From CAYFVU01 sp964346645 (GTDB lineage: Bacteria; Spirochaetota; Spirochaetia; DSM-16054; Sediminispirochaetaceae): DNA of 22,420 nucleotides. Positions within the stretch are counted from its first letter, which is position 1. Each line of letters begins with the position of its first letter. The notes under the pieces were generated by a model. That model had not been told where the DNA came from and did not search any database. It saw only the letters and a list, made by a program, of their open reading frames with translations. Positions 13,775 to 20,845 of this stretch are shown piece after piece. A program made the translations under genes and the position numbers. The stretch is from assembly GCA_964346645.1 (NCBI GenBank), contig CAYFVU010000055.1, positions 1 through 22,420 of the forward strand, written 5' to 3'.

Positions 13775-16700
13775 ATGCAGTTGCAGGCAGCGGAGAAACT
13801 CGCGCTCAGACCATTGCTGCGGAGCCGGGGGCTCGTTGAGTTCCACGTCAATAGTCGGTCGAGGGACCGATACGGTTTCGAAGAATCCGTCTTTTCTAAA
13901 CGGGGTCACATCGTCTCCGCCGATTATCCCGCCGCTCAGCGGATGGCTCAGCGGATCAACGAGCACCGCCGGGCAGACCGCTATCCCGAACGAAGGGTCA
14001 CCGGATCCGAGATCTACGTGCTCGGACTCATCCACGAAATATTCCACCACATCATACACTCATACCTCTCTACGAACGGAGCCGATATTCTGAAGGAGCT
14101 GCACGCTTCTCTACGCGAATCGTTCGGCAGAGAGGAGCTTGGCCGCACGCTGCGCCGGTTCCTCGAAGAGTTTCCTCCCACGAGCCTCTATCGCGGAGAT
14201 GTCTCTGTCGACGAGTACCTCGAGAAAGAGATAGAGGGCACTCCCGCTCTAGAGCTCACCGAGGAGGAGATCCTCCTGCTGTGGGTGACAAACCAAAACC
14301 CCGCGGTCGAGCGCTACCAGGAGCTCTTCGACGACCGAGTGCTGAACTCCACTACCGTCTACCGCGAGCTGATGGCGCAGAGCTATCTCTTCTTCCAGAA
14401 ACAGCCCGGTATCGGCAGTGGCAAGCTCAACCTCATCGAGTTCCTCCGTGCACCGGCTCACGCGGTGCCCGACGACCTCATGGGACAACTCGAGTACATC
14501 CGCGACTACTGGGGAGAGTACATCGGCGAGTGGGCGCAGAAGCTGCTGACCGGTATCGACCTGCTGCGGGAGGAGTCGCGTCCGAGGTTCGGCACCGGCG
14601 GCCCCGGTCCCGCCTACGAGCTCTCCTTCGGCGGACTGCAGGATGAGATAGAGCAGTTCAGCGAGGACACCGACTGGATGCCGAGGGTCGTGCTCATCGC
14701 GAAGAGCACCTTCGTGTGGCTGGACCAGCTCTCCAAGAGGTACCGCCGCCCCATCAACCGGCTCGACGAGATTCCCGACGAGGAGCTGGACCGCCTCGCC
14801 GGCATGGGTTTCAGCTCACTCTGGCTTATCGGCCTGTGGGAGCGGAGCATCGCCTCCAAGACCATCAAGCGCTCCTGCGGCAATCCGGAGGCCGAGGCAT
14901 CCGCCTACTCCCTCAAACGCTACGAGATCGCAGAGGAGCTCGGCGGATGGGAGGCCCTCGCCAATCTGAGGGAGAGGGCCTGGAGACGGGGCATCCGCCT
15001 CGCCAGCGACATGGTGCCGAACCACACCGGCATCGACGGGGACTGGGTCTACGACCACCCCGACTGGTTCCTCCAGCTGCCGGAGCCCCCCTACCCGGCC
15101 TACAGCTACAACAGCCGGAACCTCTCCGACCATCCCGGCATAGGCATCTATCTCGAAGACCACTACTACGATCGCACCGACGCGGCCCTCACCTTCAAAC
15201 GGGTCGACTTCGACTCCGGAGATACCCGCTACATCTACCACGGCAACGACGGGACCTCGATGCCGTGGAACGACACGGCCCAGCTCGACTACCTAAACCC
15301 CGACACACGGGAGGCGATCATTCAGACGATCGTGCACGTGGCACGGAACTTTCCCATCATTCGCTTCGATGCGGCGATGACCCTCGCGAAGAAGCACATC
15401 CACCGTCTCTGGTACCCGAGCCCGGGACACGGCGGCGACATACCCGGCCGCTCGATCCACGGCCTCTCCGAGGAGGAGTTCGACCGCCGCATGCCGAAGG
15501 AGTTCTGGCGGGAGGTGGTAGACCGGGTAGCCGAGGAGGCGCCCGACACCCTCCTCTTGGCCGAGGCGTTCTGGATGATGGAGGGCTACTTCGTACGGAG
15601 CCTCGGCATGCACCGTGTCTACAACAGCGCCTTCATGAACATGCTCAAGGACGAGGAGAACGAGAAGTACAAGAACACGGTAAAGAATACCCTCTCCTTC
15701 GAGCCCGAGATCCTCGGGCGCTTCGTCAACTTCATGAACAATCCCGACGAGGAGACGGCGATCGCCCAGTTCGGCGCCGGAGAGAAGTACATAGGCGTCT
15801 CCACCCTGATGGTAACCATGCCGGGACTGCCGATGTTCGGCCACGGACAGATAGAGGGCTTCCGCGAGAAGTACGGCATGGAGTACCGGCGCGCCTACTG
15901 GGACGAGATCCCCAACGAACAGCTCATCACCGACCACTACCGGTTCGTATTTCCCCTGATGAAGCGGCGTCACCTCTTCAGCCAGGTGCGGAACTTCCTC
16001 CTCTACGACCTCCACCGGGAGGACGGATCGGTCGACCACAACGTCTTCGCCTACAGCAACCGATCCGGCGGCGAAAAGGCCCTCGTGCTCTTCAACAACT
16101 CGTATTACTCGACGAGCGGATACATAAAAACCTCGACGCCCTACGCACGCCGCAGCGCCGAAGGCGGAAAGGAGACGGTGAGGAGCGAGATTGCCGACGG
16201 CCTCGAGCTCTCCGGCGGCAACGACAGCTTCACCATTTTCCGCGAGCAGCGCTCGGGACTCCAGTACATCCGGGAGTCTCAGGAACTCAGGAACCACGGC
16301 CTGCACGTGTCTCTGCACGGGTACGAGAGCCAAGTCTACCTGGACATCTACGAGGTCTACGACGAGCACGGCTTGTACCGGCGACTCTTCGAAACCCTCG
16401 ACGGACGGGGCACCCCGGACATCGAGCGGGCGAAGAAGGAGCTCTACCTGCGGCCCGCACACAGCGCCTTCCGCCGCCTCCTGACCGAAGAGTTTACCGA
16501 GCGCCTCGCCGAGCTGCTTTCCGGTGCAGGCACGGGCATAGGCTCCGCCGCTAAGCGCGGCGACCTCGCAGGCGAACCGAAGGAGCTCTACAACGAGTTC
16601 CTGAAGGCCTGCACTGAGCTCGGCTACGGTTCCGAGCAGAGGAGAGCTCGGACGGTAGAGACCTTCGGCGAACGCTTGGCCGCCCTCGACGAGCTCGACG

Positions 16701-17365
16701 GCGCCGGCCGCAGCGACCGCTACCTCTACCGCGGACTCGAGGTCATGCCCGAGGCGGCGCCCGTCCTCCTCTCCTGGCTCCTCCTCAGTCCCCTCGCGCA
16801 GTTCGCCTCCGAAGAGGCATCTCAGGCCGACACGGAGCATAACCCGGAAGACCGGCTCTCCGCAGCAGACGAAGACTGCGGCGCTGCCGGTTCGCTCAGC
16901 GATGACGGTACGGGCGGCGATGCCGGTTCGTATACGGGTGCTGCCGATTTTGCCGAGGACACGCTGCTTCCGGAGCAGTTCTTTCCCCTCCTCCGCTCCT
17001 ACGGGGTCGAAGAGGTAAACCTGGCCCAACTCCACTCTCTGATTCTTGCAGTTACCGAGATAGAGAGGGTGCTGCAGCCGTATTTCGGGGACAACCGCTC
17101 GGAGAACGTCCGGCTCGCCGAAGAAGATTCGGCGAAGCTGCTCGAAGAGATCATCAGGAAGGACTACGTCTCACGCCATCTCGGAATAAACCGCCATCTC
17201 GATGTCGAGTGGTTCAGAGGAGAGGCATTTCAGGAGATCGTGTGGTGGACCCACCTGACAGCCAGGCTGAAATCCGTCTATGAGGGGCTTCCCTTCATTA
17301 CCAAGTGGCTCAAAGCGGAGGAGCAGGCCGAGTATCGGCTCCAAACACTCATAGAAAAAGCATAG
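13775..17365 (+). CDS. Large cytoplasmic GH13 (alpha-amylase family) protein
   Basis: This protein has 1196 residues and no signal peptide, so it should act on internal alpha-glucans or maltodextrins. The GH13 barrel spans about 345-720: region I DMVPNHTG at 412-419, the nucleophile Asp532 in RFDAAM, the acid/base Glu597 in LLLAEAFW, and Asp658 in NNPDEE. In region IV the usual Asn-His-Asp is Asn-Pro-Asp. A beta-rich domain follows (about 735-880), then a long helical C-terminal extension to 1196, broken by an Ala/Asp/Gly-rich disordered segment near 1012-1065. The N-terminal 340 residues are family-specific and contain HEIFHHIIH at 87-95. AGAAGGAG lies five bases before the ATG. The precise activity (hydrolase or transferase) is open. 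Confidence 0.88.
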   Translation: MQLQAAEKLALRPLLRSRGLVEFHVNSRSRDRYGFEESVFSKRGHIVSADYPAAQRMAQRINEHRRADRYPERRVTGSEIYVLGLIHEIFHHIIHSYLSTNGADILKELHASLRESFGREELGRTLRRFLEEFPPTSLYRGDVSVDEYLEKEIEGTPALELTEEEILLLWVTNQNPAVERYQELFDDRVLNSTTVYRELMAQSYLFFQKQPGIGSGKLNLIEFLRAPAHAVPDDLMGQLEYIRDYWGEYIGEWAQKLLTGIDLLREESRPRFGTGGPGPAYELSFGGLQDEIEQFSEDTDWMPRVVLIAKSTFVWLDQLSKRYRRPINRLDEIPDEELDRLAGMGFSSLWLIGLWERSIASKTIKRSCGNPEAEASAYSLKRYEIAEELGGWEALANLRERAWRRGIRLASDMVPNHTGIDGDWVYDHPDWFLQLPEPPYPAYSYNSRNLSDHPGIGIYLEDHYYDRTDAALTFKRVDFDSGDTRYIYHGNDGTSMPWNDTAQLDYLNPDTREAIIQTIVHVARNFPIIRFDAAMTLAKKHIHRLWYPSPGHGGDIPGRSIHGLSEEEFDRRMPKEFWREVVDRVAEEAPDTLLLAEAFWMMEGYFVRSLGMHRVYNSAFMNMLKDEENEKYKNTVKNTLSFEPEILGRFVNFMNNPDEETAIAQFGAGEKYIGVSTLMVTMPGLPMFGHGQIEGFREKYGMEYRRAYWDEIPNEQLITDHYRFVFPLMKRRHLFSQVRNFLLYDLHREDGSVDHNVFAYSNRSGGEKALVLFNNSYYSTSGYIKTSTPYARRSAEGGKETVRSEIADGLELSGGNDSFTIFREQRSGLQYIRESQELRNHGLHVSLHGYESQVYLDIYEVYDEHGLYRRLFETLDGRGTPDIERAKKELYLRPAHSAFRRLLTEEFTERLAELLSGAGTGIGSAAKRGDLAGEPKELYNEFLKACTELGYGSEQRRARTVETFGERLAALDELDGAGRSDRYLYRGLEVMPEAAPVLLSWLLLSPLAQFASEEASQADTEHNPEDRLSAADEDCGAAGSLSDDGTGGDAGSYTGAADFAEDTLLPEQFFPLLRSYGVEEVNLAQLHSLILAVTEIERVLQPYFGDNRSENVRLAEEDSAKLLEEIIRKDYVSRHLGINRHLDVEWFRGEAFQEIVWWTHLTARLKSVYEGLPFITKWLKAEEQAEYRLQTLIEKA

Positions 17366-17374
17366 CAGACCGTA

Positions 17375-17403
17375 TTGCCACCTCGCATGGAGCACTTTAT
17401 ACT
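17375..17403 (+). promoter_or_regulatory. Sigma70-type promoter of the PII-like/EIIA/Mrp operon
   Basis: TTGCCA (17375-17380), 17 bp, TATACT (17398-17403); both boxes keep five of six consensus bases. It lies in the 48-bp gap after the GH13 gene. The predicted start is about 17410, only about four bases before the ATG at 17414, so the mRNA would be nearly leaderless. Confidence 0.6.
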
Positions 17404-17413
17404 CCATAGTGAG

Positions 17414-17875
17414 ATGAAACTCGTAGTATTCGTCCTCAATAGAGAAGAGCTCCTCGACGATGTGCTCGCCGCATATGTCGAGGCGGGAATACCGGGGGCG
17501 ACCGTCCTCGACTCAGAGGGCATGGGGCGCTATCTCACCTATGAGGTACCCCTGTTCGCCGATTTCAAGGAGTACATGAAGGGCAACAAGCCCTACAACA
17601 AGACCATTCTCTCCGTGGTGCGCGACGAGCGGGGCATCCCCCAATTGAAGAAACTCCTGGACAAGATTACCGGCGGTCTCAGCCGGCCGGGAACCGGCAT
17701 CCTCTTCAGCATTCCCGTCGATTACGCAGTCGGCCTGATCGACACCGAAGAGGTCGAGATCGAAGAGAGCGACACTAAGGGACGCGATGCGGCCTCGGAC
17801 GTCGACCATGCAGGTCCGATGCTCACCGATGGCGGGAAGGAGACGAGAGAAGAACGAAACGAGGAGGAGAAGTGA
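17414..17875 (+). CDS. PII-like signalling protein
   Basis: This 153-residue protein has a PII-type ferredoxin-like fold pattern: MKLVVFVLNREELLDDVLAA, then GIPGATVLDSEGMGR (matching the GxGR end of strand 2 in GlnB). It continues with a T-loop region unlike GlnB and without its uridylylated Tyr context, and a strand/helix/strand half with GGLSRPGTGILFSIPV in the place of the GlnB B-loop and following strand. Residues about 118-153 form an acidic, probably disordered tail. I infer a small-molecule or nucleotide sensor; the ligand is unknown. The start is the ATG at 17414, and a TTG at 17375 is part of the promoter. The stop overlaps the next start as GTGA, so translation of the EIIA gene is probably coupled. 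Confidence 0.7.
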   Translation: MKLVVFVLNREELLDDVLAAYVEAGIPGATVLDSEGMGRYLTYEVPLFADFKEYMKGNKPYNKTILSVVRDERGIPQLKKLLDKITGGLSRPGTGILFSIPVDYAVGLIDTEEVEIEESDTKGRDAASDVDHAGPMLTDGGKETREERNEEEK

Positions 17876-18330
17876 ATTCCATTACCGATATTCTAGCCCC
17901 CGAGCGGATTCGGCTGGATCTCGCGTCTAAGAAGAAGAAGCAGGTCGTGTTCGAGTTGGCCGAGCTCTTTCGATCGGAAGTCGGAGAGGAAACCTCTACA
18001 TTGGCAAAGCAGCTCTACAAGAGAGAGAAGATGTCATCCACAGGCATTGGCCACAGCGTGGCCGTTCCCCATGTGATGACGGAACTCGTCGACCGCACAC
18101 TAATGGCCGTCGGCCGCAGCGTGCACGAGATTCCCTTCGACTCGGTCGACAACCGCCCGGTCAGGCTCTTTTTCCTCCTCGTAGGACCGCCCGGCTCCAC
18201 CGCCACGCACCTTAAGACCCTGAGCAAGCTGAGCCGGATTCTCACGCAGGCATCACTCAGAGAGGTCCTTCTCGAGACAGAGGATCCCCGGGAGGTGATC
18301 GAGATCCTCCGCTCGGAGGAGGAGGTATAG
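17872..18330 (+). CDS. EIIA-Ntr/fructose-type PTS phosphoprotein
   Basis: This 152-residue PTS EIIA domain of the mannitol/fructose (type 2) class stands alone, as in EIIA-Ntr. The phosphorylation site is His67 within STGIGHSVAVPHVM, with His61 the second active-site histidine. The N-terminal LAPERIRLDLASKKKKQVV and C-terminal LSRILTQASLREVLLE helices are family-typical. No EIIB/EIIC sugar permease genes are adjacent, which favours a regulatory role. In proteobacteria EIIA-Ntr acts on K+ transport and sensor kinases. It starts at GTG 17872, four bases overlapping the PII-like gene, and ends two bases before mrpE. I infer control of the antiporter or coupling to phosphoenolpyruvate status. Confidence 0.88.
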   Translation: MNSITDILAPERIRLDLASKKKKQVVFELAELFRSEVGEETSTLAKQLYKREKMSSTGIGHSVAVPHVMTELVDRTLMAVGRSVHEIPFDSVDNRPVRLFFLLVGPPGSTATHLKTLSKLSRILTQASLREVLLETEDPREVIEILRSEEEV

Positions 18331-18332
18331 CG

Positions 18333-18845
18333 ATGACGACTTCTCGCAAGTGGGCGGCCGTCCGCATCGTTCTCACCGCAGGCTACCTCTTCATCGGATG
18401 GCTCCTCTTTACCTGGAACATAGAACCCGGCTCCCTCATCACCGGCGGCGCCTTCTCCCTCATCATCGCCGCCGCCACCTACCGCATCTTCATCGACGAA
18501 GGGGAGGCGGCCCGCAGAACGCTACTGCCTCGTGTGCACTTCCTCCTATTCTACCTCCTCTATCTCGTCTACGCGCTCTACGCCGCCGGATTCCGCACCG
18601 CCTTAGCGGTACTGAGAAGCAACTACACACCGAGGGTGGTCCACTTCCGCACCAGGCTGCAGTCGGACATCGCACGCTCGGTCATAGCCGGCTCGATCAC
18701 CCTCACGCCGGGTACCATTACTCTGGAGCTCACCGACGACCACCTGGTCGTCCACTGGCTCGAGGCGCGCACCACCCACAGCCGTTACGCCGGCGAACTG
18801 GTAAAGGGAAGGCTCGAGAAGATCCTCAAGAGGGTGTGGACATGA
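18333..18845 (+). CDS. mrpE: Na+/H+ antiporter Mrp subunit E
   Basis: A 170-residue inner-membrane subunit of the multi-subunit cation/proton antiporter. Two hydrophobic segments lie at about 10-48, a third at about 65-85, followed by a cytoplasmic domain with the family motif SITLTPGTITLEL and VHWLEA. MrpE is thought to help assembly and stability of the complex rather than carry protons. The ATG is two bases after the EIIA stop, and the TGA overlaps the mrpF ATG (ATGA). Confidence 0.93.
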   Translation: MTTSRKWAAVRIVLTAGYLFIGWLLFTWNIEPGSLITGGAFSLIIAAATYRIFIDEGEAARRTLLPRVHFLLFYLLYLVYALYAAGFRTALAVLRSNYTPRVVHFRTRLQSDIARSVIAGSITLTPGTITLELTDDHLVVHWLEARTTHSRYAGELVKGRLEKILKRVWT

Positions 18846-19135
18846 TTGCCGACCTCGGTATACCCACCGTGATCGACGCAGCGATCGCCTTTCTCCTCGG
18901 CTCCTGTATCCTCGGCATCGTCAGGATCATCGCAGGTCCCACTGCGGCGGACAGGCTCACCGCCCTCAACCTCTCGGGCTCGCAGGTACTCGCCCTCCTG
19001 GTGCTCACCGCGATCCGCACCGAAGCTGCGGTGTATCTCGACGTGGCCATGGTGTACGCGGTCTTCGGTTTCATCGGCATTCTCGCCCTCACCAGATACC
19101 TCGGCAGGCGCGGACCGGAGGAGGACGAGCTTTGA
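18842..19135 (+). CDS. mrpF: Na+/H+ antiporter Mrp subunit F
   Basis: A 97-residue subunit with three transmembrane helices and the family signature GPTAADRLTALNLSGSQVL. The loop holds the conserved Asp-Arg pair. The frame is open far upstream, but the true start is the ATG at 18842 that overlaps the mrpE stop, because the upstream extension is a frame-shadow of mrpE. The charged C-terminus (GPEEDEL) is cytoplasmic. Its TGA overlaps the mrpG TTG. Confidence 0.93.
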   Translation: MIADLGIPTVIDAAIAFLLGSCILGIVRIIAGPTAADRLTALNLSGSQVLALLVLTAIRTEAAVYLDVAMVYAVFGFIGILALTRYLGRRGPEEDEL

Positions 19136-19437
19136 GCGCAGCCCATGCATTGGCCCTCTTCTTCTTCCTCCTCGGGGTACTCTTCTCGCTCGTCGGTCAC
19201 ATAGGTCTTTTGAAGGCACCCGATGTCTACACCCGGCTGCAGACCTCTTCGACCTGCAGCACCACGGGAGTACTCTCCATACTCATCGCCGGCGCCATAT
19301 CCGCCGGACTCGGACCGTTTACCGGTAAAATCGTCGCCATTATCATCTTCTTTCTCGCCACTGGCCCTGTGACTACCCACATCATCGCCCGTTTTGCATG
19401 GGAAGAGGGGATCGTTCCGTGGAGGAGGCCGAGATGA
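19132..19437 (+). CDS. mrpG: Na+/H+ antiporter Mrp subunit G
   Basis: A 101-residue subunit with three hydrophobic helices. The family motif is clear as GLLKAPDVYTRLQTSSTCST, where other MrpG proteins have KxPDxxxRLHA; the usual His is Thr here. The start is the TTG at 19132, overlapping the mrpF stop by four bases. The stop in turn overlaps the next ATG. It has a small soluble tail (WEEGIVPWRRPR). Confidence 0.92.
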   Translation: MSAAHALALFFFLLGVLFSLVGHIGLLKAPDVYTRLQTSSTCSTTGVLSILIAGAISAGLGPFTGKIVAIIIFFLATGPVTTHIIARFAWEEGIVPWRRPR

Positions 19438-19955
19438 GCGAACTTCTCATTACCGCACTGCTCTTCGTGGTAGTCCTTACGGGCGTCGTATCGGTCCTCT
19501 ATCCCGATATCTTCGTCTCGGTGGTGCTGCTGTCGGGATTCAGCTTTCTCTCGGCACTGCTCTTCTACGTGGCCCACGCTCCCGACGTAGCCATTACCGA
19601 GGCGGCGGTCGGTGCGGGTATGACGACCTTCATATTCGTCTGGGCTGCACGGAGCACGACTTCGAACCGCGCACAGGAGGGAGAGCCGAAACACCGCATC
19701 AGTCCGCTGCAGCTGCTCGACATTGTGCTCGTCGCCTCGATTGGCCTGATTCTGCTCTCGGTTCTTCCTCCAATAGAAGGGGGTCCCGAGATGCTGCGGG
19801 ATGCCATTCAGGCACGAGGGTACGAAGAGACCGGCGCCCGCAACCTGGTCAGCGCCGTCTACCTCGGCTACCGGGCATTCGACACCTTCGGTGAGACGGT
19901 GGTACTCCTCTGTGCGGTATCGGGATCGGTTTTTCTTTTGTCGGAAAAGAGGTAG
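19434..19955 (+). CDS. DUF4040 Mrp/Mbh subunit (MbhD-MbhE-like)
   Basis: A 173-residue membrane protein matching the C-terminal part of MrpA, which in Mbh-type complexes is encoded separately as MbhD and MbhE. The first half (about 5-65) is the DUF4040/MbhD segment, with YPDIFVSVVLLSGFSFLSAL and HAPDVAITEAAVGAG. A hydrophilic bridge follows. The second half (about 85-173) has the MbhE features, a TM helix and GARNLVSAVYLGYRAFDTFG, then a terminal TM helix. Both are thus joined in one protein without the large MrpA antiporter part. The ATG at 19434 has GGAGGAGG upstream and overlaps the mrpG stop. It ends nine bases before mrpB. Confidence 0.85.
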   Translation: MSELLITALLFVVVLTGVVSVLYPDIFVSVVLLSGFSFLSALLFYVAHAPDVAITEAAVGAGMTTFIFVWAARSTTSNRAQEGEPKHRISPLQLLDIVLVASIGLILLSVLPPIEGGPEMLRDAIQARGYEETGARNLVSAVYLGYRAFDTFGETVVLLCAVSGSVFLLSEKR

Positions 19956-19964
19956 GGGGCGCCG

Positions 19965-20498
19965 ATGCGGACGAAGACGGACATGCTCGATGTGGCATCC
20001 AGAAAGCTGACCCCCTATGTGCTGCTCTTCGGCTGCTACCTCATCAGTCACGGGCATCTCTCCCCCGGAGGAGGTTTTCAGGGAGGGGTGGTGCTCGCCT
20101 CGGGCCTCATTCTTCCCGCCCTAGGCTGCAGACCGGAGCGGATGGATGATCTCCTCTCCAACCGTACGCTCTCGATCTACGAGACCTTGGGATTCATCGC
20201 GCTCCTCCTGCTGGGATTCGCAGGAATACTCGCGGGCGGCTACTTCCTCTCCGATCCCTTTCCGGCTACCGCCGCTTCGGGGCGGCCCCATGCATGGTTC
20301 ATCTACCTCCTCAACCTCGCCATCGGGCTCAAGGTAGGGGCCGGCATAGGCCTTCTCAGCATGCTCATACTCCGCGGCTCGTACAGCTCCGACGAAGAAA
20401 AAAGGGGCCGCGGGAAACGCGGGAAAGAGGCTTTCGGAAAAGAGGAAGGAGACTGCGGGGAGGACGCCGGAGAAGGACGGGCAGGAGGCAGCCGATGA
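19965..20498 (+). CDS. mrpB: Na+/H+ antiporter Mrp subunit B
   Basis: A 177-residue membrane subunit with the MrpB/MbhF signature SHGHLSPGGGFQGGVVLASGL followed by three more helices (LGFIALLLLGFAGILAGGYF, and FIYLLNLAIGLKVGAGIGLLS). The unusual part is the tail, about 141-177, a Lys/Glu/Gly-rich low-complexity stretch not expected in ordinary MrpB, which usually ends near residue 140. The tail DNA is a long purine-rich tract that also supplies GGAGG before the mrpC start. Its stop overlaps the mrpC ATG. Confidence 0.92.
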   Translation: MRTKTDMLDVASRKLTPYVLLFGCYLISHGHLSPGGGFQGGVVLASGLILPALGCRPERMDDLLSNRTLSIYETLGFIALLLLGFAGILAGGYFLSDPFPATAASGRPHAWFIYLLNLAIGLKVGAGIGLLSMLILRGSYSSDEEKRGRGKRGKEAFGKEEGDCGEDAGEGRAGGSR

Positions 20499-20845
20499 TC
20501 ATCAAGCTCTCCATCGTACTGCTGTTCTGCATCGGTCTCTGGGCGGTTCTCGGCGGCAGGAATCTCATACGCAAGATCATCGGTTTGAGCCTCCTCAACA
20601 GTGCCGTGGTGATCCTCTTCGTGCTTGGCGGCAGGATAGGCGCTGATGCGGCTCCCATCCTCACGAAAAGCGGAGGAGGAGCTGTGGTCGTCGATCCCGT
20701 GCCGCAGGCGCTGATGCTCACCGCCATTGTCGTAGGGCTCTCGATCTCGGCGGTGGCGCTCATCCTCGCTGTGAAGATACACCGGGCCTACGGGACCCTC
20801 GACATCGAGGCAATAGAAGAGGCGGAGCATGAGCACGGTGAGTAA
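20495..20845 (+). CDS. mrpC: Na+/H+ antiporter Mrp subunit C (NuoK-like)
   Basis: A 116-residue, three-helix subunit related to NuoK of complex I. It has IGLSLLNSAVVILFVLGG and the family signature DPVPQALMLTAIVVGLSISAV. The loop between helices 2 and 3 is somewhat long and Gly/Ala-rich. The true start is the ATG at 20495, in the ATGA overlap with mrpB, with GCAGGAGG upstream. It overlaps the mrpD start by 17 bases. Confidence 0.93.
   Translation: MIIKLSIVLLFCIGLWAVLGGRNLIRKIIGLSLLNSAVVILFVLGGRIGADAAPILTKSGGGAVVVDPVPQALMLTAIVVGLSISAVALILAVKIHRAYGTLDIEAIEEAEHEHGE

Noticed and set aside
14716..17035. Long open frames of about 580-610 codons on both strands inside the GH13 gene
   Set aside because: The GH13 frame carries clear catalytic motifs throughout. 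The others are Arg/Pro- or Val/Leu-rich shadows without recognisable motifs.
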